Of a stretch of DNA of 64,000 nucleotides, positions 35,201 to 44,604 are shown in pieces (the first letter of the stretch is position 1; every line of letters starts with the position of its first letter). The DNA is from Acytostelium subglobosum LB1 (Eukaryota; Evosea; Eumycetozoa; Acytosteliales; Acytosteliaceae), in contig NW_012236521.1 in NCBI RefSeq assembly GCF_000787575.1, positions 824,924 through 888,923 of the forward strand. Direction: 5' to 3'. The notes under the pieces were generated by a model. That model saw only the letters and a program-made list of their open reading frames with translations. It was not told the DNA's origin and made no database searches. A program made the position numbers and the translations under genes.

Positions 35201-38090
35201 TCCCAGCATGTTCTTCCACTCTTGGCGAATCACACTGATTGGTCGTTTGGACCTGTCATTCGAGTCCTCCGTGCCGTTGGAAGCCATGATCAGCGGTGCC
35301 AGCAGAGTCCATCGTGCAAATACTTCCTCCCAAGCAGCAAAGTTACCGGTGGTAAGCTTGTGGATGCGACGTAGCAGTGAGCGGATAACCTTTTGCTGCT
35401 GCTGTTTTCCTGTGTGAGCCGAGCAAGATGTCGCCATCTTCTTGTATATGGCCATGTTGGCCAGGATGCCATTGCTGTCGTCTGAGCTCTCGCCCAGGAT
35501 TTCGATCTCCTCGCACAGCAGGCCGAAACAGTGTGCAACGCGGGAGCAGATGTCGCTCTCGCTAGAGCACAGGTGGATGAGAAGGGCAAACTCCAGCTTG
35601 GTGGTGCCCTGTTGGCGGGTGTCACGCACAGAGTTGTGCGGCAGCAGACTGTCACGCGACTTGAACAGGAACTCATTGCGGCGAGCCAGCACCTCCTGCA
35701 GCAGTATGAGCATGCGCTGTGTGTGCTCAAGTGATTGATCGCGATTGTCGATCAGTGAGTTTGCCAGCGACACGTTCACTGCTGAGCTGATCTCCCAAAA
35801 GCCATTGATCATCTTCTTCTCATACCATGACTCGACGTATGTTGGTTCGTGCAGCTTGAGCAATGTGGCCGAGGCCAAATCGACCAACTCCTGTGACAGT
35901 GTCTGCGACGCTGCGATCTGGCACAGGCCTACCAAGATCATCCTAATGTCTTCCAAGTCCTGGGCGGGTGATTTCTGGATGTTGGGGAAGTGAGGAAGAG
36001 AGGTTAGAGGTGGGGAAAAGGAGTCCAAAGCGAGCCCACATACCATGGGAATCAAGGAGAATGTAGGATCGACCTGGAAGAGGTTGATGATGAGTGTGAT
36101 TAGCTGGATATCAAATACAAGTCGCTCCTGTTGCTTCTTCTTGTCGTTGCTTGAGGCTGTCCTGATTGATTGGAGACATTCATTGAACATCTGCTTGAGC
36201 TGCATCGAGACAATGGGATAGACCTCTGTGAGAGTGGCGCACCATGGTAGGCGCGCACTGCTATCCTCGTCGTGACGCAGACGCAACAAACTCTTGAGCA
36301 ACACCAGTCGGTATTGGATTGAGATCTCATTGTTCATTAGGTCGGGCAGGATGCCGCGCAGTTTGCGCGACGATGTCTTGATGAGCGCCACGAGGAAGTC
36401 GGCCATCAGGTCGACCTCGGCAGGTGTCTCGGGTGGGCGCTGAGTGAAGCGCTCCTTGATGTCGGCCTCGATTAGCGAGGAGAGTGGCTTGACCGCCGAC
36501 AGGTCAGAGTCTGACACGTAGACAGACGCACGATAGATGTACACGTAGCACACCGAGACGACATCCGCCAGCTTGGGCTGCTTGGTGTACTTCTTCAGAC
36601 TGTCCAGGAATCGGCGTTTGACCGCCAGGTCACCGCCACCCGCACTGCCAGCCTTCTCGTTGCGATGCAGCTTGATCATCACATCCGGGCACAACAGCAG
36701 CAGAGTGGTCATGAGCGGCCACAGGTTGACCTTGTGTACCTTCTTCTTGGCCCATCCGTCGACAATGTCAAACAAAAGGTCGGGAGCGACCGACAGCCGC
36801 TCGCCCTTCTGTGACATGGATACAAACTCCATGGGGTGGTGATCGATCCAGTTCCAGATCGCCTTGCACAGTACCTGGGCCAGAGTGAACTGTTGTTTCT
36901 CGCGCCTGAACGAGCCGGCCGACTTGAGGATCTTCTCCAGTAGCTCGGCAAGCATGCGCGCGTTCAAGTTGGTGTGTTCCAGGAGTAGGAAGTAGTTGGA
37001 GAACTGCTCGTCATTGGGGTTGACACCGGCCACACTGTTTAGGCTGTTGCCGCTGTTGCCACCTCCCAAGCTACTGCTGATGCTGTTGCTGTTGCTACTG
37101 CTGCTTCCCATGTTGATGACCAAGTTGAGTGTTTCAATAATCCTCGTCTGTACTATATCATAGTTGGTGGCGGACAGCTGGTAGATCACTTGGCCAGATG
37201 ACAAGTGTGTCTCTGAGTCATTGGCCGATACGGCGCGTATCAGGCAACCCATCGACAAGTTCAATATACGTTGTGCCATTGAGTCTTGCAAGGGTGGAGG
37301 TAGAATCTGCTCCTCCTTCTCCTTCATCTGTGTTGTTGCGTGTGTCAGTATCCATTATCCATTAGTCGTCCTCATTGCCATGTATACTTACCCTCATGAT
37401 CTCCTTCTCATCTGTGATACGGCTCATCATCTCTTTGTATTGTCGTTTCTGTTCGGGGTCGAGGGCAAGGGTAGGGTTAGTCGATCGTTCACGTGAGGGT
37501 CACTCAACTCCGAAGACTTACAATATGTAGCCACTGATGTTCCATGCATCTAGCGAGCAATGAGAATGTATAGGCCAATGCCCATGAGTTGTGATCGCCA
37601 TTGTCACGTGAGTCTGTGTCTCTGTTGTTGTTGCCGCTGTTGCCACTGCTACCGCTGCCAATTCCACCACTTCCACTTCCACTGCCACTACCGCCGCCGC
37701 CAACACTTGTGGACTCTCTTCTCTTTGTAAGTGACTCTATGATATCTGCCAATCCATTTGCAACAACATTCAACTTATTAGCGCTGAGTTCTATCAATGT
37801 CTGTTCATTCTGTTTACGGATGCCGTTCTGCAGCATCTGATCATTGCTAATGAATCCATATGTCTTCTTATACTTTATCTACATTTGTTTGATTGATTGA
37901 ATGTTAGAGGTCATAAGTTCGCGGAAGTTTGTTGGACTTGTGGCGTGTGGCAAGGTGTGTGTCGTGTTTCCGGGCTGAAGTCGCCGTGTGGCGAGGTGAG
38001 TTTCCGCGCGGAAGTTGGGTGGTAACTCGATATTACCTGTACACTAAACCTGTTTATCAAGTCTGTTATCAACCTGTCCTCATTGTCCAT
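29248..38090 (-). CDS. nfaA: Neurofibromin-like RasGAP
   Basis: RasGAP that turns off Ras at the plasma membrane, controlling chemotaxis and macropinocytosis in dictyostelids. Exons 38090-38037, 37878-37522, 37448-37392, then 37327-29486 interrupted by introns at 36043-35975 and 34231-34151, then 29406-29248, give about 2772 residues. The N-terminal half is helical-repeat sequence. The GAP domain (about 1290-1550) has the arginine-finger loop LRGNTLTSK and FLKYICPAIITPENFG, where the usual FLR is FLK. The Sec14 domain (about 1670-1800, PVFYYIARRFDP and GYVIVVDCSLL) and a PH-like segment follow, then ARM/HEAT-like repeats. The start gives MDNEDRLITDLINRF, matching the neurofibromin N-terminus. 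Both large-exon introns are multiples of three without stops. Confidence 0.93.
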
Positions 38091-38814
38091 GTTGAAAGTA
38101 TATGTTTATAATAAATAATATAGTAATAGTAGTAGTAGTAGTAGTACTTGAAGCTTGTTAAGTTCTACTATTGCCAGTAGTGATGCAGACTACTTTTCTG
38201 TCTGTCTGTCTTCCTGATGATGAAGTTAAGATAGTAATTAATTAAAAGTACAACAACAATCTGTGTTTGAGAGGTGAGAGAGAGATACCAACAAAGCACT
38301 CCTCCCTCAATATTAATACAAATATATAACTATTATTATGATGTGAATGATTTAGTCAAAGTATCAACAAGGTCGTCATTGATTGATGCCAACTTGGTCA
38401 GTCATTCATGTCACCCACTCACACAATACATCAGAGCACAACATAACATCAATCAACCTCATGAATTGAATTGAATCAAGTAGTAGTATTAGGTGATGGC
38501 TCCAACCCAATCAGTCATTGATGAAACCACCCAATCACTTAATGCCACTGTTATGATTGATTGATCACTGTACCCCGATCAAAAAAGGCTGTACTACGCC
38601 AAAAACAACCCCCACCCCACACCGATTAGATATTGTTTGATTCAAAGAGGACCCATGTTTTTTCCCACGACTTTGACCAAAACAGGGGTGTCATCATTAT
38701 GGATCGGAGTTATTATTATCATGATCATGATTTTCATTTAATTATTATACACATAAATACATATCGTATATATATTTATATATATAAAATATAATAAATG
38801 AATAAGTTAAGGGA
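38091..38814. promoter_or_regulatory. Divergent promoter region (neurofibromin / DUF4419 gene)
   Basis: Intergenic region between two divergent genes. A (tag)n run (38120-38145) lies near the neurofibromin start. A strongly AT-rich block (38735-38805) precedes the plus-strand gene. The middle carries C-rich sequence (38570-38640). No coding frame. Confidence 0.45.
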
Positions 38815-40137
38815 ATGAATTGCATAAACAATAGAGTTTCTTTGGTTATAGTTGTAATTTCAGTTGGTGTATCTCTTCTACTTGGTCTCCCTGTTTGTGT
38901 TTATAATCGATACACAACGCAACTACCCACCTCTAATGACGAGTCATCAACTAAACATACCAATACTGGATTCACATTTATAGTCGATAACACTGTTCAA
39001 CAACGACCTTTACCAAACAATATGCAGTCGATTCTCCGAGGTAATCATTTTGCAAAGATGTACTGTCCAGTCAGCAAGGCAGGGGATTGCCACAACAGCA
39101 CCTATTCTTCTTCCGCTGACGGCTTCATTCAACTCCCAGGAGGGACCCTTGTGAACCCAAAAAGCATCTATTTTGGACGACACTCATTTGTCAGCAGCGC
39201 CATCATGGCCTACTCAAACCATCACCATTTCATGATGCGACCAGAGGACGTGTGGATATCCATAACCACTCAGCTATCGAGATACCTTTTGGCCAATAAG
39301 GAGAAGGTCTCCAACTTGTGGCCGGGGCTTGCCATTGGTGAGCATTTACACACGACGCTCATCATTGTGGAGAATGACGATCCTTATGACTTTGCAAAAC
39401 GTTTGGTCACCCTAATCATCGAACGCATTCATGATAAGTCTTTTGCCGACTGGTTTATGCCAAACTTCACAACTACCACAAACAAGGACCGGATGGTTGG
39501 TTCCATGGTATTTGCTTCAGCGGCACATACGATCCATGACTATGAATGGATTTGGACGAACTGTGGACTACCAAAAGTCACTCTTCTTGGAACGGTGGAA
39601 GATTGGCAAAGTATCAGAAAATTAGCGGATAGACTTCTCCAATTTGATGTTGGAGATCAAAAAATGTCTATCTGGTGCATATACCTCTTTCCTGTTCTGG
39701 ACAAACTAATCGATACGGCATTGCGCCAACCTGACATTGAATGGTGGCGAAGCATTGTTGATGACCGATTCCTCGAATCCGGTGCTATTTCTGGCTGGAT
39801 CACAACATTTGTGGTCTTTGATGACAATGGACAATGGCAAGACAAACAAACATCTGTAACCAAGGAGCCAAAGTGGTACGTTCCCCGTGGCGATGAAGAG
39901 GACCAATTTCCATTCACCCTTGCCAGACAGTTTTATCCGCCACACCTTCCAATAGTTCGATTGGATCACATAACCCGAGGGTATGTGTCGGTGCCCTTTA
40001 AATACACCGCTGGCTCAGAAAAAGTATACCATGGGGATATCGTTGCTGGACATCTTGCAGTTGACTTTGTTAACAATAACAACACAATTTCGCCAAGGCT
40101 TGACTTTGAGATAGTTTCACCATCGTTCCGTAGTTAA
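38815..40137 (+). CDS. DUF4419-family membrane-anchored protein
   Basis: Single-exon protein of 440 residues with an N-terminal signal anchor (residues 9-30, VSLVIVVISVGVSLLLGLPV). The rest resembles the DUF4419 family known from fungi, bacteria and social amoebae: HSFVSSAIMAYSNHHHFMMR, PEDVWISITTQLSRYL, MVGSMVFASAAHTIHDYEW, GLPKVTLLGTVEDWQSIR, and the signature ISGWITTFVVFDDNGQW. The function of the family is unknown. The lack of introns in a neighbourhood where most genes have them, and the patchy spread of DUF4419, suggest it may once have been acquired laterally. The start is the ATG at 38815, which supplies the anchor. Confidence 0.75.
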   Translation: MNCINNRVSLVIVVISVGVSLLLGLPVCVYNRYTTQLPTSNDESSTKHTNTGFTFIVDNTVQQRPLPNNMQSILRGNHFAKMYCPVSKAGDCHNSTYSSSADGFIQLPGGTLVNPKSIYFGRHSFVSSAIMAYSNHHHFMMRPEDVWISITTQLSRYLLANKEKVSNLWPGLAIGEHLHTTLIIVENDDPYDFAKRLVTLIIERIHDKSFADWFMPNFTTTTNKDRMVGSMVFASAAHTIHDYEWIWTNCGLPKVTLLGTVEDWQSIRKLADRLLQFDVGDQKMSIWCIYLFPVLDKLIDTALRQPDIEWWRSIVDDRFLESGAISGWITTFVVFDDNGQWQDKQTSVTKEPKWYVPRGDEEDQFPFTLARQFYPPHLPIVRLDHITRGYVSVPFKYTAGSEKVYHGDIVAGHLAVDFVNNNNTISPRLDFEIVSPSFRS

Positions 40138-40254
40138 CAGTCACGAGATCACAATTAATGATACTAAATAAATACTATATTTGGTTGACTGGCACTAATC
40201 AATTTGATTGATTATGACCATCACATCCAGAGACCCAGTTCCAAACATTTTTAT

Positions 40255-40568
40255 TTAGGTCATTACTTGTCCAATACCAGTTCCTTGGCAATGGAAACAT
40301 TCTTTCTTTCCAAGACCATTGCATATTTCACATTTATGTTGTATCTTTTTTTTTATTAAGTTAGTTAATTCGTTCAATCAATCAATCTATCTATGAATCA
40401 AAAACTTACCCTGGACTTTGATCGAAATGATCCTGAACAATGATAGCATAGATTCTGTCCAAATCCATTACAAAAGAAACATTTTCTTGTTACCTTTGAT
40501 GTAGTTTTAGTTTGCCATTTATAGATTATATAAGTTATAAGTATCAAGAACAACAAGAACATCAACAT
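40255..40568 (-). CDS. Small membrane protein with paired Cys knuckles
   Basis: Two exons (40568-40410, 40344-40255) give 82 residues from the first in-frame ATG. A membrane span (MLMFLLFLILITYIIYKW) is followed by two copies of a DnaJ-like zinc-knuckle: CFFCNGFGQNLCYHCSGS and CEICNGLGKKECFHCQGTG, one per exon. The open frame extends upstream to about 40742 without an ATG (LDVVYPVINWGQVK looks coding), so an unrecognised first exon is likely and the true protein is probably longer. It is paralogous to the next gene upstream (40887-41325), in the same orientation. Confidence 0.6.
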
Positions 40569-40886
40569 TAACTTAACCTGGCCCCAGTTGATGACGGGAT
40601 ACACTACATCCAAAGGTGGTAGTATATCAAATTCTTTTTCTTCATGTTTTTGTTGGTTATTTATTAATAATAATAATAATAGTAGTTGTTGTAAATGAAG
40701 TGATGTAATTAATATATATATTAATTGATTACAATGATACAAGTTAATTCATAAATAAATAGTTGTTGGAAAGGTTGCCCCTTTGGATTATCAAAATAAA
40801 GTGACGGTTGATGTCTTTACACCCAACCAATCAATTTTTTTATTAATAATAACAATTAAGATGATGATGATGATGTTACTTGACAT

Positions 40887-41325
40887 CTACAGAATAGTAC
40901 AACACTTTGCATTTGGATCATAAGTCTGCATACCAGTACCCTTGCAATGGAAACATTCATCTTTTCCAGATCCTCTACAGATGCCACATTTGTGATTCTA
41001 TGTTTGATTGATTGATTAGAAATTATTTGTATGATCATGTTTCATTAATAATACATACAGTGAACTTTGCACGACCTGATCCACTACAGTGGAAGCATGC
41101 CTTCTCACCCTTTCCATCACAGAAGTAACATTCTCTTGTTACTAATTGTACTAGGGCCGGTTGTTGGGGTTGAGAGTGTTGTTGTGGTGGATAGGCATAT
41201 CCATGTTGTTGTGGGTGTTGTTGTGGAGGATATCCATAACCTTGTGGAGGTGGTTGGGCATAAACTTGTTGTTGTGGATGGCCATACCCTTGTTGTTGTT
41301 GTTGCATTGGTTGGTTGGTATTCAT
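40887..41325 (-). CDS. Small Q/P-rich protein with Cys knuckles and CaaX-like end
   Basis: Two exons (41325-41059, 40997-40887) give 125 residues. Residues 1-58 are Gln/Pro/Gly/Tyr-rich. Two DnaJ-like knuckles follow, CYFCDGKGEKACFHCSGSG and CGICRGSGKDECFHCKGTG, split by the intron exactly as in the neighbouring paralogue. The last residues are KCCTIL, a CaaX-type box whose final Leu favours geranylgeranylation, so the protein may be membrane-attached by a prenyl group where its paralogue uses a transmembrane span. Function unknown. The start is the ATG at 41325. Confidence 0.75.
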
Positions 41326-41558
41326 TTATTTGTTTGTTACAAGTTATTGTATTTGTAGATATTGTAGTTGTTGTGATAGTTTGGTGAATGGTTTTTTAAC
41401 TTGATTGGAATAAGACCATACCAAAAGGTTAGGTGATAGTATGATCGATAAACATCCAATGGCTGGTAGTGTACTTAGAAATGATACGTAGTTGTTTGGT
41501 TTATTTCCCTCATTTCGTCCATTGACCAAAAAAACTCTATTTTTGATCGTGTTCGCCC

Positions 41559-43490
41559 TCAATCCAACTCATCAACGTTTGATGACTTTTGTTGTTGATG
41601 TCCATTGCCATTACTAGTACCATTGCCATTGCCATTGCCAGCGCCATGCTCTTGATACATCTTGGTCATGATTGGATTGACGATTGACTCCAACTCCTTC
41701 TGTTGGTACTCAAACTCATCTTTGGTAGCAGTGTGATTGCCCTCCAACCACTTGAGCGACTTGTCAACGGCCTGTTGCAGTGCGCCCTGATCATCGGATG
41801 ATAGCTTCTCACTGACCTTGTCGTCTCGAATCGATTGCTTCACAGAGTATGCATAGTTCTCCAGCTTGTTCTTGGCCTCAATGCGCTCCCTCTGCTCCTG
41901 GTCCTGCTGCTTGAACTCATTGGCCTCGGCAACCAATCGTTGGATCTCCTCTGGTGTCAGTCTGTTGCTATCATTGGTGATGGTGATCGATCCCTTCACG
42001 CGCTGGTTGGCCTTGTCGACCGCGGTCACATTCAGTATACCATCGACACTGATGTCATAGGTCACCTCGATCTGGGGCACGCCACGCGGACATGGTGCAA
42101 TGCCAGACAGCTCAAACTTGCCCAATGGATTGTTGTTGGCGGTCATGGCACGCTCACCCTCAAACACTCTGATCAGCACACTGGTCTGGTTGTCTTGGTA
42201 AGTCGAGAAGGTCTGCGATCGCTTGCATGGCATGGTGGTACCACGTGGGATCAGCGGTGTCATGACACCGCCCGCAGTCTCCAGACCGACAGTCAGTGGC
42301 GTGATGTCTAACAGGATGCAGCCCTTGACCTCAGCATTGCCAGTGTTGTTGATGATCGCCGCCTGGATGGCTGCGCCGTAGGCCACGGCCTCATCAGGGT
42401 TGATGGACTTGTTCAGCTCCTTGCCATTGAAGTACTCTTGCAACAAGTGCTGCACCTTGGGTATCCTGGTCGAACCGCCCACCAAGACAATCTCATTCAC
42501 CGACTTCTTGTCCATCTTGGCGTCCTTGAGCACGCGCTCCACTGGGTCCAAACAGTTCCTGAACAGGTCGGCATTGAGCTCCTCGAATCTGGCCCTGGAC
42601 AGGGAAGTGTAGAAGTCGAGACCATCGATCAGGGCGTCAATCTCAATGCTGGCGTTGGTGCTGGATGACAAGGTCCTCTTGGCGCGCTCACATGCTGTGC
42701 GCAGACGTCTGAGCGCTCGCTGGTTGGTCATCAAGTCCTTCTTGTGCTTCCTCTTGAACTCCTCGACAAAGTGCACAACCATGCGGTTGTCAAAGTCCTC
42801 GCCACCCAAGTGAGTGTCTCCCGCGGTGGCCCTGACCTCAAACACACCATCCTCAATCGTCAGCAGGGACACATCAAACGTGCCACCGCCCAGATCAAAG
42901 ATCAGGATATTTCTCTCGCCCATTCCCTTGCACTTCTCCAGTCCGTAGGCGATGGCGGCTGCGGTTGGCTCATTGATTATACGTTGGACATTGAGACCGG
43001 CGATCATACCAGAGTCGCGGGTTGCCTGGCGCTGGGCGTCGTTGAAGTAGGCTGGCACGGTTATCACGGCATTGGACACGCTCTTGCCCAGGTAGCTCTC
43101 GGCGGTCTCCTTCATCTTGATCAACACCATGGACGATATCTCCTCGGGCTTGAATGTCTTGGTCTCACCCTTGAAGTCCACCTGGATCACTGGACGGTCA
43201 TTGTCCGAGGCGATCACCTTGAATGGCCAATGCTTCATATCGGCCTGCACGACTGGATCACTAAAGTTGCGCCCAACAATACGCTTGGCATCGAATACTG
43301 TGTTGGTAGGGTTCAGGGCCACCTGATTCTTGGCCGAGTCACCAATCAGTCTCTCGACATCATTGAATGCCACATAACTTGGTGTTGTCTTGTTTCCTTG
43401 ATCATTGGCAATAATCTCCACTCTATCATTCTGCCACACACCAACACATGAATATGTTGTTCCAAGGTCAATTCCAATAGCTGTTGCCAT
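41559..43490 (-). CDS. Cytosolic-type Hsp70 chaperone
   Basis: ATP-dependent chaperone, 643 residues in one exon. The nucleotide-binding domain starts [16 protein letters not shown] and contains [57 protein letters not shown] and [12 protein letters not shown]. The substrate domain has [20 protein letters not shown] and [18 protein letters not shown]. No signal peptide or organelle leader is seen. The C-terminus, after a Gly/Asn-rich linker, is NVDELD, where cytosolic Hsp70s normally end EEVD. Intronless genes are usual for heat-inducible Hsp70s. The start is the ATG at 43490. Confidence 0.95.
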   Translation of the reverse strand: MATAIGIDLGTTYSCVGVWQNDRVEIIANDQGNKTTPSYVAFNDVERLIGDSAKNQVALNPTNTVFDAKRIVGRNFSDPVVQADMKHWPFKVIASDNDRPVIQVDFKGETKTFKPEEISSMVLIKMKETAESYLGKSVSNAVITVPAYFNDAQRQATRDSGMIAGLNVQRIINEPTAAAIAYGLEKCKGMGERNILIFDLGGGTFDVSLLTIEDGVFEVRATAGDTHLGGEDFDNRMVVHFVEEFKRKHKKDLMTNQRALRRLRTACERAKRTLSSSTNASIEIDALIDGLDFYTSLSRARFEELNADLFRNCLDPVERVLKDAKMDKKSVNEIVLVGGSTRIPKVQHLLQEYFNGKELNKSINPDEAVAYGAAIQAAIINNTGNAEVKGCILLDITPLTVGLETAGGVMTPLIPRGTTMPCKRSQTFSTYQDNQTSVLIRVFEGERAMTANNNPLGKFELSGIAPCPRGVPQIEVTYDISVDGILNVTAVDKANQRVKGSITITNDSNRLTPEEIQRLVAEANEFKQQDQEQRERIEAKNKLENYAYSVKQSIRDDKVSEKLSSDDQGALQQAVDKSLKWLEGNHTATKDEFEYQQKELESIVNPIMTKMYQEHGAGNGNGNGTSNGNGHQQQKSSNVDELD

Positions 43491-43930
43491 TATTATATTA
43501 TATTGATTGTTTGAATGATTGATTGATCGATTGACTAATTGATATTAATAGTTTGGATTAATAATAAATTAATATTATTATTATTAAATATAATTGTTAT
43601 TGATTGTTTGATTGATACTTTCCATTGTTGGTTTCCAGGATCTATTTATGCCATAGTGATCTATGTGTATTTGAATGGAATTTCCATCGTAGTTATCAGT
43701 GATCATTCTTTGATTCTTTGTTGGAATTTCATCCAAAACCACCAGAATTATTTGAGAATTTTGATTCTTTTTGATGAGCTTTGTCATTCAAACTTTGACA
43801 TCTTTGGCAATAGATGTCCATCTGGACAAACCAAACTTGATGGCTCAAAGGAGACGATAAATTATATTTTATATTATTTAGTTCACCTATAGGTTATGAA
43901 AATAGATAATAGTTATTATTATCTCAAATT
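43491..43930. promoter_or_regulatory. Divergent promoter of Hsp70 and a small gene
   Basis: AT-rich region with TTC/GAA half-sites (for example tggaatttcc near 43676 and ttggaatttc near 43722) that could be imperfect heat-shock elements; spacing does not match the canonical 5-bp array well. A minus-strand 67-codon ATG frame (43787-43584) with non-repetitive composition overlaps it, and could be a small gene of its own; I cannot support it further. Confidence 0.35.
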
Positions 43931-44484
43931 ATGAATCCATCACCTTTTGTTCATACATGTCCACAAATAGGATTTGATTCATTAAAAGGAAATATTTGTT
44001 CAGAATGGTAATTATTCATATGACTCAATCAAACAATTAAATTATTAACCATTGATAATAATAATTAGGAAACCTAAATACTCTTGATAAAATATTAAAT
44101 ATTGACTTATGTTGTTATAGTAGAAAGGATGAGGATGTAGTTGGTGAACATTTAAATAGTGGAATTATACATCATTATGGTTACGATTCAAATAAGATAG
44201 TATGTTTGGAATTATTGGATAGTACAACTACTACCATTCAAAATGGACATGATGTTGTATTAGAGTATGATTCAAATACAAACACACTTTGGATACATCT
44301 TGGTGCATATGGCTTGGTACAACCTTCAACCTTGCCCTTTGTCCGAGAGCATCCTCATCCAGCAATATTCTCACATATGCTCAATGGAAGAATAGCTGCA
44401 TTTAGAATTGATCAAGCTAGCTACACTGTGGCGCACTTTCCAGCAATCAATCACAGCCATATCAGTGATCGCCAGCGAAGATAG
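43931..44484 (+). CDS. Unknown 146-residue protein
   Basis: Two exons in phase (43931-44007, 44121-44484). The junction codon gives CSEC, so the N-terminus reads HTCPQIGFDSLKGNICSEC, a possible zinc-binding cysteine set. The rest is a mixed alpha/beta sequence (GYDSNKIVC, HDVVLEYDSNTNTLWIHLG, ILSHMLNG-like) without a signal peptide or span. I do not recognise the family. The normal composition and clean splice phase argue that it is real. It is divergent from the Hsp70 gene. Confidence 0.55.
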
Positions 44485-44604
44485 ATACTAGACACAACCT
44501 AAAAGTTATAAATATTTAATACAATACATTGGTGGATTGACCAATGCGTGTATTTGTTTAATTGAATGATTGATCAAATGATTGAATGATTGTGTCCACT
44601 CCAA

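Noticed and set aside
34707-35417. 236-codon plus-strand frame opposite neurofibromin
   Set aside because: Antisense shadow of a long, strongly coding exon.
40321-40380. Poly-T/poly-A tract as a SINE or LINE tail
   Set aside because: The run lies inside the intron of a small gene, and no element body or target-site duplication flanks it.
42744-43451. 235-codon plus-strand frame opposite Hsp70
   Set aside because: Long antisense frames are usual opposite codon-biased Hsp70 genes, and no family resemblance was seen.
43584-43787. 67-codon ATG frame in the Hsp70 divergent promoter
   Set aside because: Composition is plausible, but no homology, no splice partner and its overlap with a promoter leave it unsupported as a gene.
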